Assembly (NCBI GenBank): GCA_049509635.1
Contig: JBEKZS010000056.1
Coordinates: 1 to 24,152, forward strand
Direction of reading: 5' to 3'
Length of the DNA: 24,152 bases
Origin: Roseiarcus sp049509635
GTDB taxonomy: Bacteria > Pseudomonadota > Alphaproteobacteria > Rhizobiales > Beijerinckiaceae
A program made the translations under genes and the position numbers. Under the pieces are notes generated by a model that was given only the letters and a program-made list of their open reading frames with translations, searched no databases and had not been told where the DNA came from. This document shows positions 16,044-22,609 of the stretch, piece after piece (the stretch's first letter is position 1; each line of letters opens with the position of its first letter).

Positions 16044-16618
16044 GGCGCGCCCCAGGTCAGGCCGATCCGCAGCAGCGCGCGGCGCATGCGACGGCGCGCG
16101 CTGTCGTATTCTGTCGGCGAGAGATCGTGCATGGCGCGGATTTCCTGGGCCGACAGGCCATTGGCCAGGCCGTTTACGATCCGGAGCGCGATCCGGTCGT
16201 CCGCGAACAGACGCAGCAGCGCGCGCACCGCCTCGGCCGCGGCGAGGACGCGCTCCTGATCCGGCCCGGGGCAGGCCGGTTCCCGAGTTTCGACCTCGTT
16301 CCGCAAGACGATCAGTTCGGCTTCGCGCCGCTGGCGGCGCCATATCTCGCCGCACAGGCTGCGCATCACGCCCGCCATGAACACGAGGAACGGCAGCCCC
16401 GGAGGCCAACGGCGCGATCCGTCCAGCGCCCGCACGATCGCCTCATGCAGGAGATCGGACCAACTCGCGCCATCGGGCAGGCCCCTGGCGCGCAGGCGGG
16501 CCAGAGCCTGAAGGCGCAGCAGATCGGTCTCCGTGAGATCGGCGAGCGCGCGCGCGACCGATGTCGCCGATTCCACGGCCTCGTAGGCGGCGCCTCGTTC
16601 GAGTTCGGGGGTTTCCAT
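16040..16618 (-). CDS. sigma-70-family (ECF-like) RNA polymerase sigma factor
   Basis: Predicted 192-aa DNA-binding protein. Residues ~30-98 resemble sigma region 2 (LLHEAIVRALDGSRRW, then FLVFMAGVMRSLCGEIWRRQ). Residues ~150-183 form a region-4 helix-turn-helix (GLSAQEIRAMHDLSPTEYDS followed by ARRRMRRALL). A linker with Cys and Pro separates them. This two-region plan and length fit ECF-type sigma factors, though the sequence is divergent from well-known groups. It starts at an ATG on the minus strand (16618); the ribosome site is only a G-run. It is divergent from a PCMT-like gene 116 bases away, and the 84-aa gene follows with an ATGA overlap. It may control its neighbours, including the nested inverted repeat in the spacer; that is inference. 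Confidence 0.75.
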   Translation of the reverse strand: METPELERGAAYEAVESATSVARALADLTETDLLRLQALARLRARGLPDGASWSDLLHEAIVRALDGSRRWPPGLPFLVFMAGVMRSLCGEIWRRQRREAELIVLRNEVETREPACPGPDQERVLAAAEAVRALLRLFADDRIALRIVNGLANGLSAQEIRAMHDLSPTEYDSARRRMRRALLRIGLTWGAP

Positions 16619-16646
16619 CCCCCGATTATGCGCGGCGCAAAGGCTG

Positions 16647-16685
16647 GCGCGGACAGCGGGGCCGAAAAATTTTCGATGTCCGCGC
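16647..16685. promoter_or_regulatory. nested inverted repeat in divergent promoter region
   Basis: Outer arms GCGCGGACA (16647-16655) and TGTCCGCGC (16677-16685) are perfect 9-bp complements. Between them is an inner palindrome CGAAAA-A-TTTTCG (16663-16675). The element sits in the 116-bp spacer between the divergent sigma-like gene and the PCMT-like gene. It is an obvious candidate for an operator or a structured leader. The inner A/T tract is the most AT-rich spot nearby. Confidence 0.5.
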
Positions 16686-16734
16686 GGCGCTTCGGCCGCC
16701 GCCTTTCCGCACGCCCTGATTTGGAGACGAAACC

Positions 16735-17583
16735 ATGGACGTAGAGCCTCAACCGATCGAAGCGGCCCGCGCGGCCTTCGCCGAGGAATTGCGATACGTC
16801 GCCCATGTGCGATCCGATCGCGTCGTCGAAGCCTTCGCGATAGTCCCGCGCGAGCGCTTTCTCGGCGAACGCCCTTGGCAGGTCTTCGATTTCGAAGACG
16901 GCTATTGGGAGGCGCCGGGCGAGGATCCGAGATCGGCCTACCACGACGTTCTGTTCGCCATCGATGCGGCGCGCGAACTGAACAACGGCAAGCCCCAGTT
17001 CTGGGCGCGGCTCCTCGACAGGCTCGAGATCCGCGCCGGCGACAGGGTCTGCCAGATCGGCGCGGGCGCGGGCTATTACTCGGCCGTCATCGCCGAACTT
17101 ACGGGGCGTGACGGCGCGGTCATCGCCGTGGAAATCGACGCCGGGCTCGCTGAGCGGGCGAGGACCAATCTCGCGCACTGGCCGCAGGTTCGGCTCGTTG
17201 CGGGGGACGGCGCGACCTTCGATCCCGGACCGGTCGACGCAATCGTCGTGAACGCTGGCGCCACCCGGCCGATGCCGGCCTGGCTCGGCGCCCTGAAGCC
17301 GGGCGGACGCATGCTCCTTCCGTTGACCGCGGGCGACTGGCGCGGCGTCGTCTTCATGGTCGAGCGCTCATCCGATCGGGACTTCCACCGCGCAGCGGCC
17401 GTAGCCGGGGTTGCGATCTATCCTTGCGCGGGCGCGAGGACTCCCGAATCGGAGCGGGCGCTGGCGCGGGCGCTCGGCCAGGGCGGCCAGAACTTCGTGC
17501 GTTCGCTGCGTCTCGACGCGCATGCCCGGGAATCGACCTGCTGGCTGCACGGCGAAGGCTATTGTCTGTCGACGCGAGAGTGA
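16735..17583 (+). CDS. divergent PCMT-like (protein-L-isoaspartate O-methyltransferase family) methyltransferase
   Basis: Predicted 282-aa SAM-dependent methyltransferase related to protein-L-isoaspartate methyltransferases. The SAM-binding motif I is VCQIGAGAGYYSAVIAELTG (105-124), followed by an acidic motif (VIAVEID) and the LKPGGRMLLPL strand. ATG at 16735 has GGAG at good spacing. In canonical Pcm the Gly-Gln-Thr-Ile-Ser-x-Pro loop precedes motif I. Here the matching position reads ELNNGKP (81-87), within AYHDVLFAIDAARELNNGKP. The usual isoaspartate-recognition loop is therefore replaced, and the substrate may differ. It also has a ~70-residue C-terminal extension. It is divergent from the sigma-like gene and convergent with dnaJ. 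Family is fairly sure; substrate unknown. Confidence 0.85.
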   Translation: MDVEPQPIEAARAAFAEELRYVAHVRSDRVVEAFAIVPRERFLGERPWQVFDFEDGYWEAPGEDPRSAYHDVLFAIDAARELNNGKPQFWARLLDRLEIRAGDRVCQIGAGAGYYSAVIAELTGRDGAVIAVEIDAGLAERARTNLAHWPQVRLVAGDGATFDPGPVDAIVVNAGATRPMPAWLGALKPGGRMLLPLTAGDWRGVVFMVERSSDRDFHRAAAVAGVAIYPCAGARTPESERALARALGQGGQNFVRSLRLDAHARESTCWLHGEGYCLSTRE

Positions 17584-17610
17584 GCCCCGCATCCGCGCCG
17601 CGGCCCCGGT

Positions 17611-18579
17611 TCAGGACGTCATCGTCTCGCGCGGATGATAGGCCTTCTCTTCGCGCCAGCGCCGCATCAGCCCCGCCAGTTCGGGATCGCCGTCGGTCGG
17701 CAGCACGATCCGCAGCGTCGCGAGCAGGTCGCCCTGCTTGGACTCGCCCGCCGCGGGCAGGCCCTTGCCGCGCAGGCGCAGGGTCCGCCCGCTGCTGGCG
17801 CCTTGCGGGACCGCGATTTCGACCTCGCCGTCGAGCGTCGGGGCGCGCACCTTGCCGCCGAGCACCGCTTCATACAGCGTGATCGGCAGGTCGAGCCGGA
17901 GGTCGCGGCCCTCGACCTTGAACAGCGGATGCGGCGCGTAGCGGATCGTCACCAGCGCGTCGCCGGCCGGCCCGCCGCGGGCGCCGGGCTGGCCCTGGCC
18001 GCGAAGCCGGATCTGCTTGCCGTCCTCGACGCCGACCGGCACGGCGACGTCGAGCGTCTTGCCGGTCGGCAGGATCACCCGGGCCGAGCCGCCGGCCGCC
18101 GCCGTCGCCAGCGGGACCGTCGCGGTCGCCGCGACGTCCTCGCCGCGCTGGGCCGCGCGGGCGCGCGCGCCGCCCTGGGCGCCGAACAGTTCGGCGAGAA
18201 TGTCGGGGTCGATGCCCGCCCCCGCGCCGCCGCCGCCGCTCCTGAAGTCGCCGCCGCCGAAGTCGAAGTCGAAGTGCTGGAACCCGGCGCCGCCGCCGGC
18301 GCGCGCGCGCTGGCCACGCCCCGGCCCGCCGAACCCCTCGAAACCGGGCTGGCGCGGCTTGCCGTCGGCGTCGACTTCGCCGCGATCGAAGGCGGCGCGC
18401 TTCTTCTCGTCGCCGATGACTTCATAGGCGGAGCTGATCTCGGCGAAGCGTTCCTTGGCCTTCGGCTCCTTGCTCTGATCGGGATGGTACTTCTTGGCCA
18501 GACGTCGGAACGTCGCCTTGATTTCCGCGGCGCTCGCCGTCTTGGCGAGCCCGAGAACTTCGTAAGGATCGCGCGTCAT
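17611..18579 (-). CDS. DnaJ/CbpA-type co-chaperone without zinc finger
   Basis: Predicted 322-aa J-domain protein. The J domain is at residues ~5-67 with HPD at 32-34 (LAKKYHPDQSK), which stimulates the Hsp70 (DnaK) ATPase. A Gly/Phe-rich linker follows (FQHFDFDFGGGDF, then a Gly run). The two beta-barrel C-terminal substrate-binding domains come next (VAVPVGVEDGKQIRLRGQG, then APHPLFKVEGRDLRLDLPI and VPQGASSGRTLRLRGKGLP). The four CxxCxGxG repeats of true DnaJ are missing, so it is a class B/CbpA-like protein. The start at 18579 (MTRDPYEVLGL) places the J domain as expected; GAGG lies upstream. It is divergent from pdxH, an arrangement common in related alphaproteobacteria. Confidence 0.94.
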   Translation of the reverse strand: MTRDPYEVLGLAKTASAAEIKATFRRLAKKYHPDQSKEPKAKERFAEISSAYEVIGDEKKRAAFDRGEVDADGKPRQPGFEGFGGPGRGQRARAGGGAGFQHFDFDFGGGDFRSGGGGAGAGIDPDILAELFGAQGGARARAAQRGEDVAATATVPLATAAAGGSARVILPTGKTLDVAVPVGVEDGKQIRLRGQGQPGARGGPAGDALVTIRYAPHPLFKVEGRDLRLDLPITLYEAVLGGKVRAPTLDGEVEIAVPQGASSGRTLRLRGKGLPAAGESKQGDLLATLRIVLPTDGDPELAGLMRRWREEKAYHPRETMTS

Positions 18580-18781
18580 GAGCCCAGCCTCGCGCGCGCG
18601 CCCCAGCGGCCCGCGCGCCATTGTCTCACCGCCTATTTGGGCGATGCGCGCCTCGCGCGCAAGTGGCGGCGCCGCGCGGCCTTCCGCCGCCCCGCCCAAT
18701 GTTGGATCGGCGCCGGCGATGCGCTAAAGCAGGCCGGCGCGGCGCGCGAGGCGCGCGACCCCGGGCGATGGAGAAGGCGCA

Positions 18782-19396
18782 TTGGACCAGCCGGGCGAGG
18801 CGGAGTTCACGCAGGCGAGCGAGCCCTTCGCGCTGTTGGGCGCCTGGCTGGCCGAGGCCGACACGACGGAGCCCAACGACCCCAACGCCATGGCGCTCGC
18901 CACGGTCGATGCGGATGGGCTGCCGGACGCGCGGATGGTGCTGCTGAAGGGAATCGACGCGCGCGGAATCGTCTTCTACAGCAACGAGGAGAGCGCCAAG
19001 GGCCGGCAGCTCGCCGCAGCGCCGCGGGCGGCCGCGCTGTTTCACTGGAAGTCGCTGCGCCGGCAGATCCGGCTGCGCGGCCCCGTGACCCTGGTCAGCG
19101 ACGAGGAGGCCGACGCCTATTTCAGCAGCCGGCCGCGCGCCAGCCGCATCGGAGCGTGGGCGAGCGCGCAATCGCGCCCGCTGGAGAGCCGGCTGGCGCT
19201 GGAGGCGTCGATCGCGCGCTACGTCGTCAAATTCGGCGTCGGCGAAGTGCCGCGCCCGCCCTACTGGCGCGGCTTCCGGCTGGCGCCGCTGGCGGTCGAG
19301 TTCTGGCGCGACGGCGCGTTCCGCCTGCACGACCGCATCGCATTCGCGCGTGCGGCGCTGGATGCGCCGTGGCGGCGCGAGCGCCTCTACCCGTAG
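18782..19396 (+). CDS. pdxH: pyridoxamine 5'-phosphate oxidase
   Basis: Predicted 204-aa FMN-dependent oxidase that converts pyridoxine or pyridoxamine 5'-phosphate to PLP, the last step of PLP formation or salvage, in the cytoplasm. Family features: DARMVLLKGID and YSNEESAKGRQL (FMN phosphate and ring contacts), LRRQIRLRGPV, SSRPRASRIGAWASAQS, YWRGFRLAPLAVEFWRDG, RLHDR and the conserved C-terminal WRRERLYP. Length is normal. The start is TTG at 18782, supported by GGAGAAGG (18770-18777) just upstream. An ATG at 18768 is out of frame. The gene is divergent from dnaJ and followed by a strong hairpin. It and the YggS gene are the two PLP-related genes of the window. Confidence 0.96.
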   Translation: MDQPGEAEFTQASEPFALLGAWLAEADTTEPNDPNAMALATVDADGLPDARMVLLKGIDARGIVFYSNEESAKGRQLAAAPRAAALFHWKSLRRQIRLRGPVTLVSDEEADAYFSSRPRASRIGAWASAQSRPLESRLALEASIARYVVKFGVGEVPRPPYWRGFRLAPLAVEFWRDGAFRLHDRIAFARAALDAPWRRERLYP

Positions 19397-19418
19397 CGCG
19401 CCGCCGGGGTAGGAGGAG

Positions 19419-19440
19419 AGAGGCGCCTCGCGGCGCCTCT
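19419..19440. terminator. hairpin between pdxH and the convergent small gene
   Basis: AGAGGCGCC (19419-19427), loop TCGC, GGCGCCTCT (19432-19440): a perfect 9-bp GC-rich stem. It starts 23 bases after the pdxH stop and lies about 60 bases past the stop of the convergent 90-aa gene, so it could serve both. No U-run follows on either side. Its position and strength suggest a terminator, which remains unproven. Confidence 0.5.
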
Positions 19441-19501
19441 GGCTGGGATTGGGCCGGCGCCGATCCTCTCGGAGCGGCGGCCGGCGGATTCGACGACCGC
19501 C

Positions 19502-19774
19502 TCAGCGGCCGCGCGAATAGTAGGTCGTCGACTCCGGGGTCTGGACCGCCCAGGGCGCGACCGTCGCGGGCGCCGCGCGGTCGTTGGTGAAGGCGGCCCG
19601 GCCTTCGTGGGCGACGCGGCCGAGGTCGGGCGCGCCCGGCTCGGTCGTCACCGGCGCCAGAATGGCGTAGGGCGAGGCTTCCGGGGCGAGATTGCCGCTG
19701 CCGATCGCAAAAGCGCTGCCCGAAGCGAGGGCGAGCGCGGCGACGGCCGTGGCGGTCAAAAGAAGGTTGCGCAT
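19502..19774 (-). CDS. small secreted protein, unknown function
   Basis: Predicted 90-aa exported protein. A clear Sec signal peptide is present: a basic start MRNLLLTATA, a hydrophobic core to about residue 20, and a likely cleavage after Ala-Phe-Ala (23). The mature ~67 residues are polar and rich in Ala, Pro and Thr, with no Cys, ending in STTYYSRGR. The ATG is preceded on the minus strand by a strong AGGAGA at six-base spacing, which supports a real gene. A TATACG on the minus strand around 19830 could be a -10. I do not recognise the family. It faces pdxH across a hairpin, and the repeat-bearing island lies upstream of it. Confidence 0.7.
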   Translation of the reverse strand: MRNLLLTATAVAALALASGSAFAIGSGNLAPEASPYAILAPVTTEPGAPDLGRVAHEGRAAFTNDRAAPATVAPWAVQTPESTTYYSRGR

Positions 19775-19950
19775 GGTAGTCTCCTGTTCGTCAGCGATTC
19801 AATGCGGGTCGACGACGACTGCTTCGTATATTCGTCGCTCCCTGATCGCTGACCACGTAGATGGAGCCTCGCCCGTCGATTTCAATGGCGCGCCGGACAC
19901 GAGTTCGAGAGTCTGCGTGATCGGCCGTGATCGATCCACCCGCCATCCCT

Positions 19951-20042
19951 CCGGTCGCCCGGGTCCGAGCGCGGTGAAATCCTTGGAAATTTTTTTTCTG
20001 GGGCTTTGAGCGATTTCAAGGTTTTGCGAGAAAAATGAAGCC
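19951..20042 (-). repeat. dispersed intergenic repeat, copy B
   Basis: Inverted partner of the repeat at 385-485, about 19.5 kb away. Read on the minus strand it gives GGCTTCATTTTTCTCGCA, then CTTGAAATCGCT (complement at 20009-20020), an A8 run, ATTTCCAAGGATTTCACCGC and CGGACCCGGGCGACCGG, in the same order as copy A. It lacks the 10-bp internal duplication of copy A. It is next to the tandem duplication, so it may be one end of a larger composite element. Confidence 0.7.
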
Positions 20043-20106
20043 GGCGTGGAGGCGGCCGCGCTCTTGCGGCGCTCAAATGGCCCCGCAGCGGCGGCGATTG
20101 AACAAA

Positions 20107-20311
20107 GACGAATGGCGCCACGAACGAACAAGAGGCGCCAAACGCGAGGATCGCCTCGGTGGGCGCGTCTCGACGTTGAAGGAGCGGGCGGCCTGGGAGT
20201 TACGCAAGGATCCACCCTTTCGAAGGACGAACGGCGCCGCGAACGAACCTGAGTCGCCAACGGCGGGGATGACGTTGAAAGAGCTGGCGCCTCTGGAGGT
20301 ACGCAATGATC
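20107..20311. repeat. imperfect tandem duplication, two units
   Basis: Unit 1 (20107-20212) and unit 2 (20226-20311) share GACGAAYGGCGCC, CGAACGAAC, a GCGCCAA/TCGCCAA block, GACGTTGAARGAGC and TACGCAAKGATC in the same order. Offset is 119 bases. Unit 1 is about 20 bases longer, from an insert around 20150-20170. A degenerate partial unit may precede 20107. No product is evident. Confidence 0.65.
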
Positions 20312-20385
20312 GGCCCCGTTCGAATTCCGCTCGCGATTCCCGCCCACCGCCGCCCCCGCGCTTCGTCGACAACAAGAACTGTATC

Positions 20386-20418
20386 CAGAAAGCTGGAATA
20401 TGTCCAGCATAATTTCTG
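20386..20418. other. two-part dyad / stem-loop
   Basis: CAGAAA-GCTGG (20386-20396), a 7-base loop, CCAGC (20404-20408), a 4-base bulge ATAA, then TTTCTG (20413-20418). Both stems are perfect. It is an AT-richer spot in the island, with no gene boundary nearby that explains it. It could be an operator, an RNA element or a remnant of a mobile-element end. Confidence 0.4.
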
Positions 20419-20700
20419 ACAAACAGAATCAACAGGGGCATCGCTGCCGTGGGCGGCCGGCGGCGTCTGCCGGTCCGACCGGGCCGACCGGTCCGCCGCT
20501 GCTGGCGAACGGACGCGGCGGTTCGACTTGTTGTCTCCTTCACGTCGGCGATTCGGAACCGGTCGCGTGACGTCCCTCATCGCTTCCCTATCGCCGCCGC
20601 GGAGCTGGGAGCCTGTCCGACCCCTTCCAATGCTGCGCCGTGCACAAGCGCGCGACTGCGCGTGATCGGCCGGGATCGCCATGCTATTGGGGAGACGAGC

Positions 20701-20799
20701 ATGACGAGCCGAGATGCGACGCCAGGGGTCCAGACGATCGATGCACGCAGGACGACGCCGCGCCGGAACATCCTCATCGACGGCCGCCGCCATGGGTGA
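20701..20799 (+). CDS. possible 32-aa basic small ORF
   Basis: ATG at 20701 with GGGGAG six bases upstream encodes a 32-aa Arg-rich peptide (MTSRDATPGVQTIDARRTTP, then RRNILIDGRRHG) ending 52 bases before the NUDIX start. The only support is the very good ribosome site. It could be a leader peptide, a small protein or chance. I recognise no family. Confidence 0.3.
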   Translation: MTSRDATPGVQTIDARRTTPRRNILIDGRRHG

Positions 20800-20851
20800 T
20801 CGTCGCGCCCGCCCGCGCGCCCGTCGTTCCCGAGCGCCGTGAGGTGCGGCC

Positions 20852-21289
20852 GTGAACGAGCGCCTCTATCCAAGCCGCCCGATCCTCGCCGTTTCGCTGG
20901 CGGTGTTCCGCGACGGCCGTGCGCTGGTCGCGCGGCGCGGGCGCGCGCCGCTGCGCGGACTCTATTCGCTGCCCGGCGGCGTGGTGGAGATCGGCGAGAC
21001 GATGCAGGAGGCGGCGCTGCGCGAACTCGACGAGGAGGTCGGCCTCGCCGCCGAGATCGTCGCTTTCAACCGCCATCTCGAATCGATCGCGCGCGACGCG
21101 CGCGGGGTCAGCGCCCATTACGTCATCGCCTCCTTCGTCGCCCGCTGGACCGGCGGCGAAGCGCGGCCGACCGAGGAGGCCGAGGCGCCGCTGTGGGTCG
21201 ATCCGCGCGCGTTCGGGCCGCTGCCGGCGACCCCGGGCCTCGAGGAGACCTTGCGGAGCGCCGCGCGACTGCTGGAGGCGGCGCGATGA
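20852..21289 (+). CDS. NUDIX hydrolase
   Basis: Predicted 145-aa NUDIX-fold pyrophosphatase, which hydrolyses a nucleoside diphosphate linked to another moiety and needs a divalent metal. The NUDIX box is perfect: G43-x5-E49-x7-REL-D-EE-V-G-L (57-65). The N-terminus PILAVSLAVFRDGRALVARR is the usual first strand pair of the ADP-ribose pyrophosphatase/MutT-like group. The start is GTG at 20852 with GAGG (20841-20844) seven bases before it. The stop overlaps the next gene as ATGA, so the two are an operon, a pairing I recall from Hyphomicrobiales. The exact substrate cannot be told from sequence. Confidence 0.92.
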   Translation: MNERLYPSRPILAVSLAVFRDGRALVARRGRAPLRGLYSLPGGVVEIGETMQEAALRELDEEVGLAAEIVAFNRHLESIARDARGVSAHYVIASFVARWTGGEARPTEEAEAPLWVDPRAFGPLPATPGLEETLRSAARLLEAAR

Positions 21290-21717
21290 GCGGCTTTCGC
21301 GCGCCGGCGCTGGCGATCGTCGTCGCCGCGCTCGCCGCGGCCGCCGCGGCGGCCCCGCAGCCGCCGCCCAAGCCGGCGGAGCCGGTCGAGCAGGCGCCGC
21401 CCGCCGCCGAGCCGCCGCCGCCCTACGAGCCGCAATTGCTGCGCCTGGCCGAACTGATGGGCGCGCTCGCCTTTCTGCGCGATCTCTGCGGCGCCGGCGA
21501 CGCCGGGGCGTTTCGCGAGCGGATGGGAAGCCTGCTCGACGCGGAAGCCAAAACGCAGGCGCGCAAGGAGGCGATGGCGGGCGCCTATAACAGGGGCTTC
21601 GGCGACTACGGGCTGTTCTACCGCACCTGCACGCCGGCCGCGCGCGAGATCATCGTGCGCTTTCTCGACGAGGCGGCGCGGATTTCCGCCGACATCGCCA
21701 ATCGCTACGGCGGCTAG
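21286..21717 (+). CDS. TIGR02301/DUF2385 family exported protein
   Basis: Predicted 143-aa protein with an N-terminal signal-like segment (residues ~6-23, Ala/Val-rich), a Pro-rich linker (PPPKPAEPVEQAPPAAEPPP), and a helical domain with YEPQLLRLAELMGALAFLR, Cys68 (DLCGA), YNRGFGDYGLFYRTCTPAAR with Cys115, and FLDEAARISADIANRYG. The two cysteines may pair in the periplasm. This pattern matches the TIGR02301 family (DUF2385), known mainly from Rhizobiales; its function is not known. The ATG overlaps the NUDIX stop by four bases. The long open frame upstream of 21286 is a shadow of the NUDIX gene. Confidence 0.88.
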   Translation: MSGFRAPALAIVVAALAAAAAAAPQPPPKPAEPVEQAPPAAEPPPPYEPQLLRLAELMGALAFLRDLCGAGDAGAFRERMGSLLDAEAKTQARKEAMAGAYNRGFGDYGLFYRTCTPAAREIIVRFLDEAARISADIANRYGG

Positions 21718-21753
21718 GGCGATGCCCCGGCGGGGCGAGCAGGCGCCCCGCGC

Positions 21754-22341
21754 TCAGGGCGCCGGCGCGCCGCGGCTGCGGCCGAACCAGCGGCCGACCG
21801 TGGCGGCATAGGCGTCGAACGCCTCGGGATGCGCCGCGCGCAGCGCAGCGTCCTCCCTGCGGATGATCCAGAGATCGTGGATCAGGTAGAACGCGACCGG
21901 CAGCAGGATCGCCGCGGCGAGGTCGATCGGATCGAACGCCGAAGCCGCCTGGAGGAACAGCAGGAACGCCGACCATACGAGGGTCTGGACGAAGGTGAGG
22001 AGATAGGTCGGATTGCGCGAATAGGCGTAGAGCCCGGTCGTCACCAGGTCGGACGAGATGACATAGGTGCGGGCGTCGCCGCCGCGCTGGTCGAGAAAGC
22101 CGATGATGTAGACCTTGCCGGCGTAGCAGGCGGCGAGCAGGATGCCGAACGCGATCGCGCCCGCGCAGACGCCGACGCCATGCTCGACCAGCCCCCACAG
22201 CCGGATGAACAGGACGACATACACGAGCGAGAACAGCAGATCGAGCTTGAATGTGGGCGCGAATTGGAACGGCGCGGCCTCGGGCGCGGCGGCCGGCTCG
22301 CCGGCCGGCGATCCCGGGGGAAATTCAGTGTTGAGCGTCAT
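21754..22341 (-). CDS. ICMT/PEMT-like membrane methyltransferase
   Basis: Predicted 195-aa integral membrane protein. After a ~30-residue soluble Pro/Ala-rich start it has four or five hydrophobic segments: ~32-53 (LDLLFSLVYVVLFIRLWGL), ~57-83, ~108-130 (LLTFVQTLVWSAFLLFL) and ~140-160. The block TTGLYAYSRNPTYLLTF and the C-terminal RREDAALRAAHPEAFDAYA are typical of the isoprenylcysteine carboxyl methyltransferase/phospholipid methyltransferase fold. Bacterial members methylate small lipids or unknown substrates. The start at 22341 was chosen because residues upstream in frame are non-conserved and Arg-rich. The ribosome site is close (GAGG, three bases). The gene is divergent from the PRC-barrel gene across 268 bp. 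Confidence 0.82.
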   Translation of the reverse strand: MTLNTEFPPGSPAGEPAAAPEAAPFQFAPTFKLDLLFSLVYVVLFIRLWGLVEHGVGVCAGAIAFGILLAACYAGKVYIIGFLDQRGGDARTYVISSDLVTTGLYAYSRNPTYLLTFVQTLVWSAFLLFLQAASAFDPIDLAAAILLPVAFYLIHDLWIIRREDAALRAAHPEAFDAYAATVGRWFGRSRGAPAP

Positions 22342-22609
22342 CGTCCTCGCCGCCGTTGGTTCGCGCGCGCGGCGCGCCTCGCCTGGGCGCCGCATTCCAT
22401 TGCCGACGATGGGCGCCAGAGGTAAACATCCCATTGATTTCGCCCGCGGCGGAATGGGGCGCACCGAGGCGCCGAATGGCCGCATGAGTAGTTTCCGACC
22501 GTAGCGGGCCGAACCGCGCCGCCGCTAGGATGACGCCCGTTTCGGCGTCGGCTTCCCCTCGGGCGAGGCGGCGGCCGACCGGCGCGCCAATCTCGAAGAG
22601 GGTTGATCC

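Larger units (their letters stand above)
19775..20851. other. gene-poor, repeat-bearing intergenic island
   Basis: About 1.1 kb with no convincing gene except possibly one 32-aa ORF. It contains, in order: the 5' region of the secreted-protein gene, the inverted copy B of the dispersed repeat (19951-20042), an imperfect tandem duplication (20107-20311), a dyad (20386-20418), GC-rich short repeats near 20470-20500 (CCGGTCCGACCGGGCCGACC), and a short ORF with a good ribosome site. Its base composition is visibly less GC-rich than the flanking genes. Overlapping frames on the minus strand are open but mutually exclusive, with repeated shadows of the tandem unit. Confidence 0.65.

Noticed and set aside
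20461..20500. Short CCGGTCCGACC-like repeats, considered as a CRISPR or VNTR array
   Set aside because: Only two or three degenerate copies of about nine bases with no regular spacers.
20073..20543. 156-codon minus-strand open frame in the island
   Set aside because: Its apparent internal protein repeats are only the translation of the DNA tandem duplication. Two other minus-strand frames are equally open over the same DNA, and no frame is favoured.
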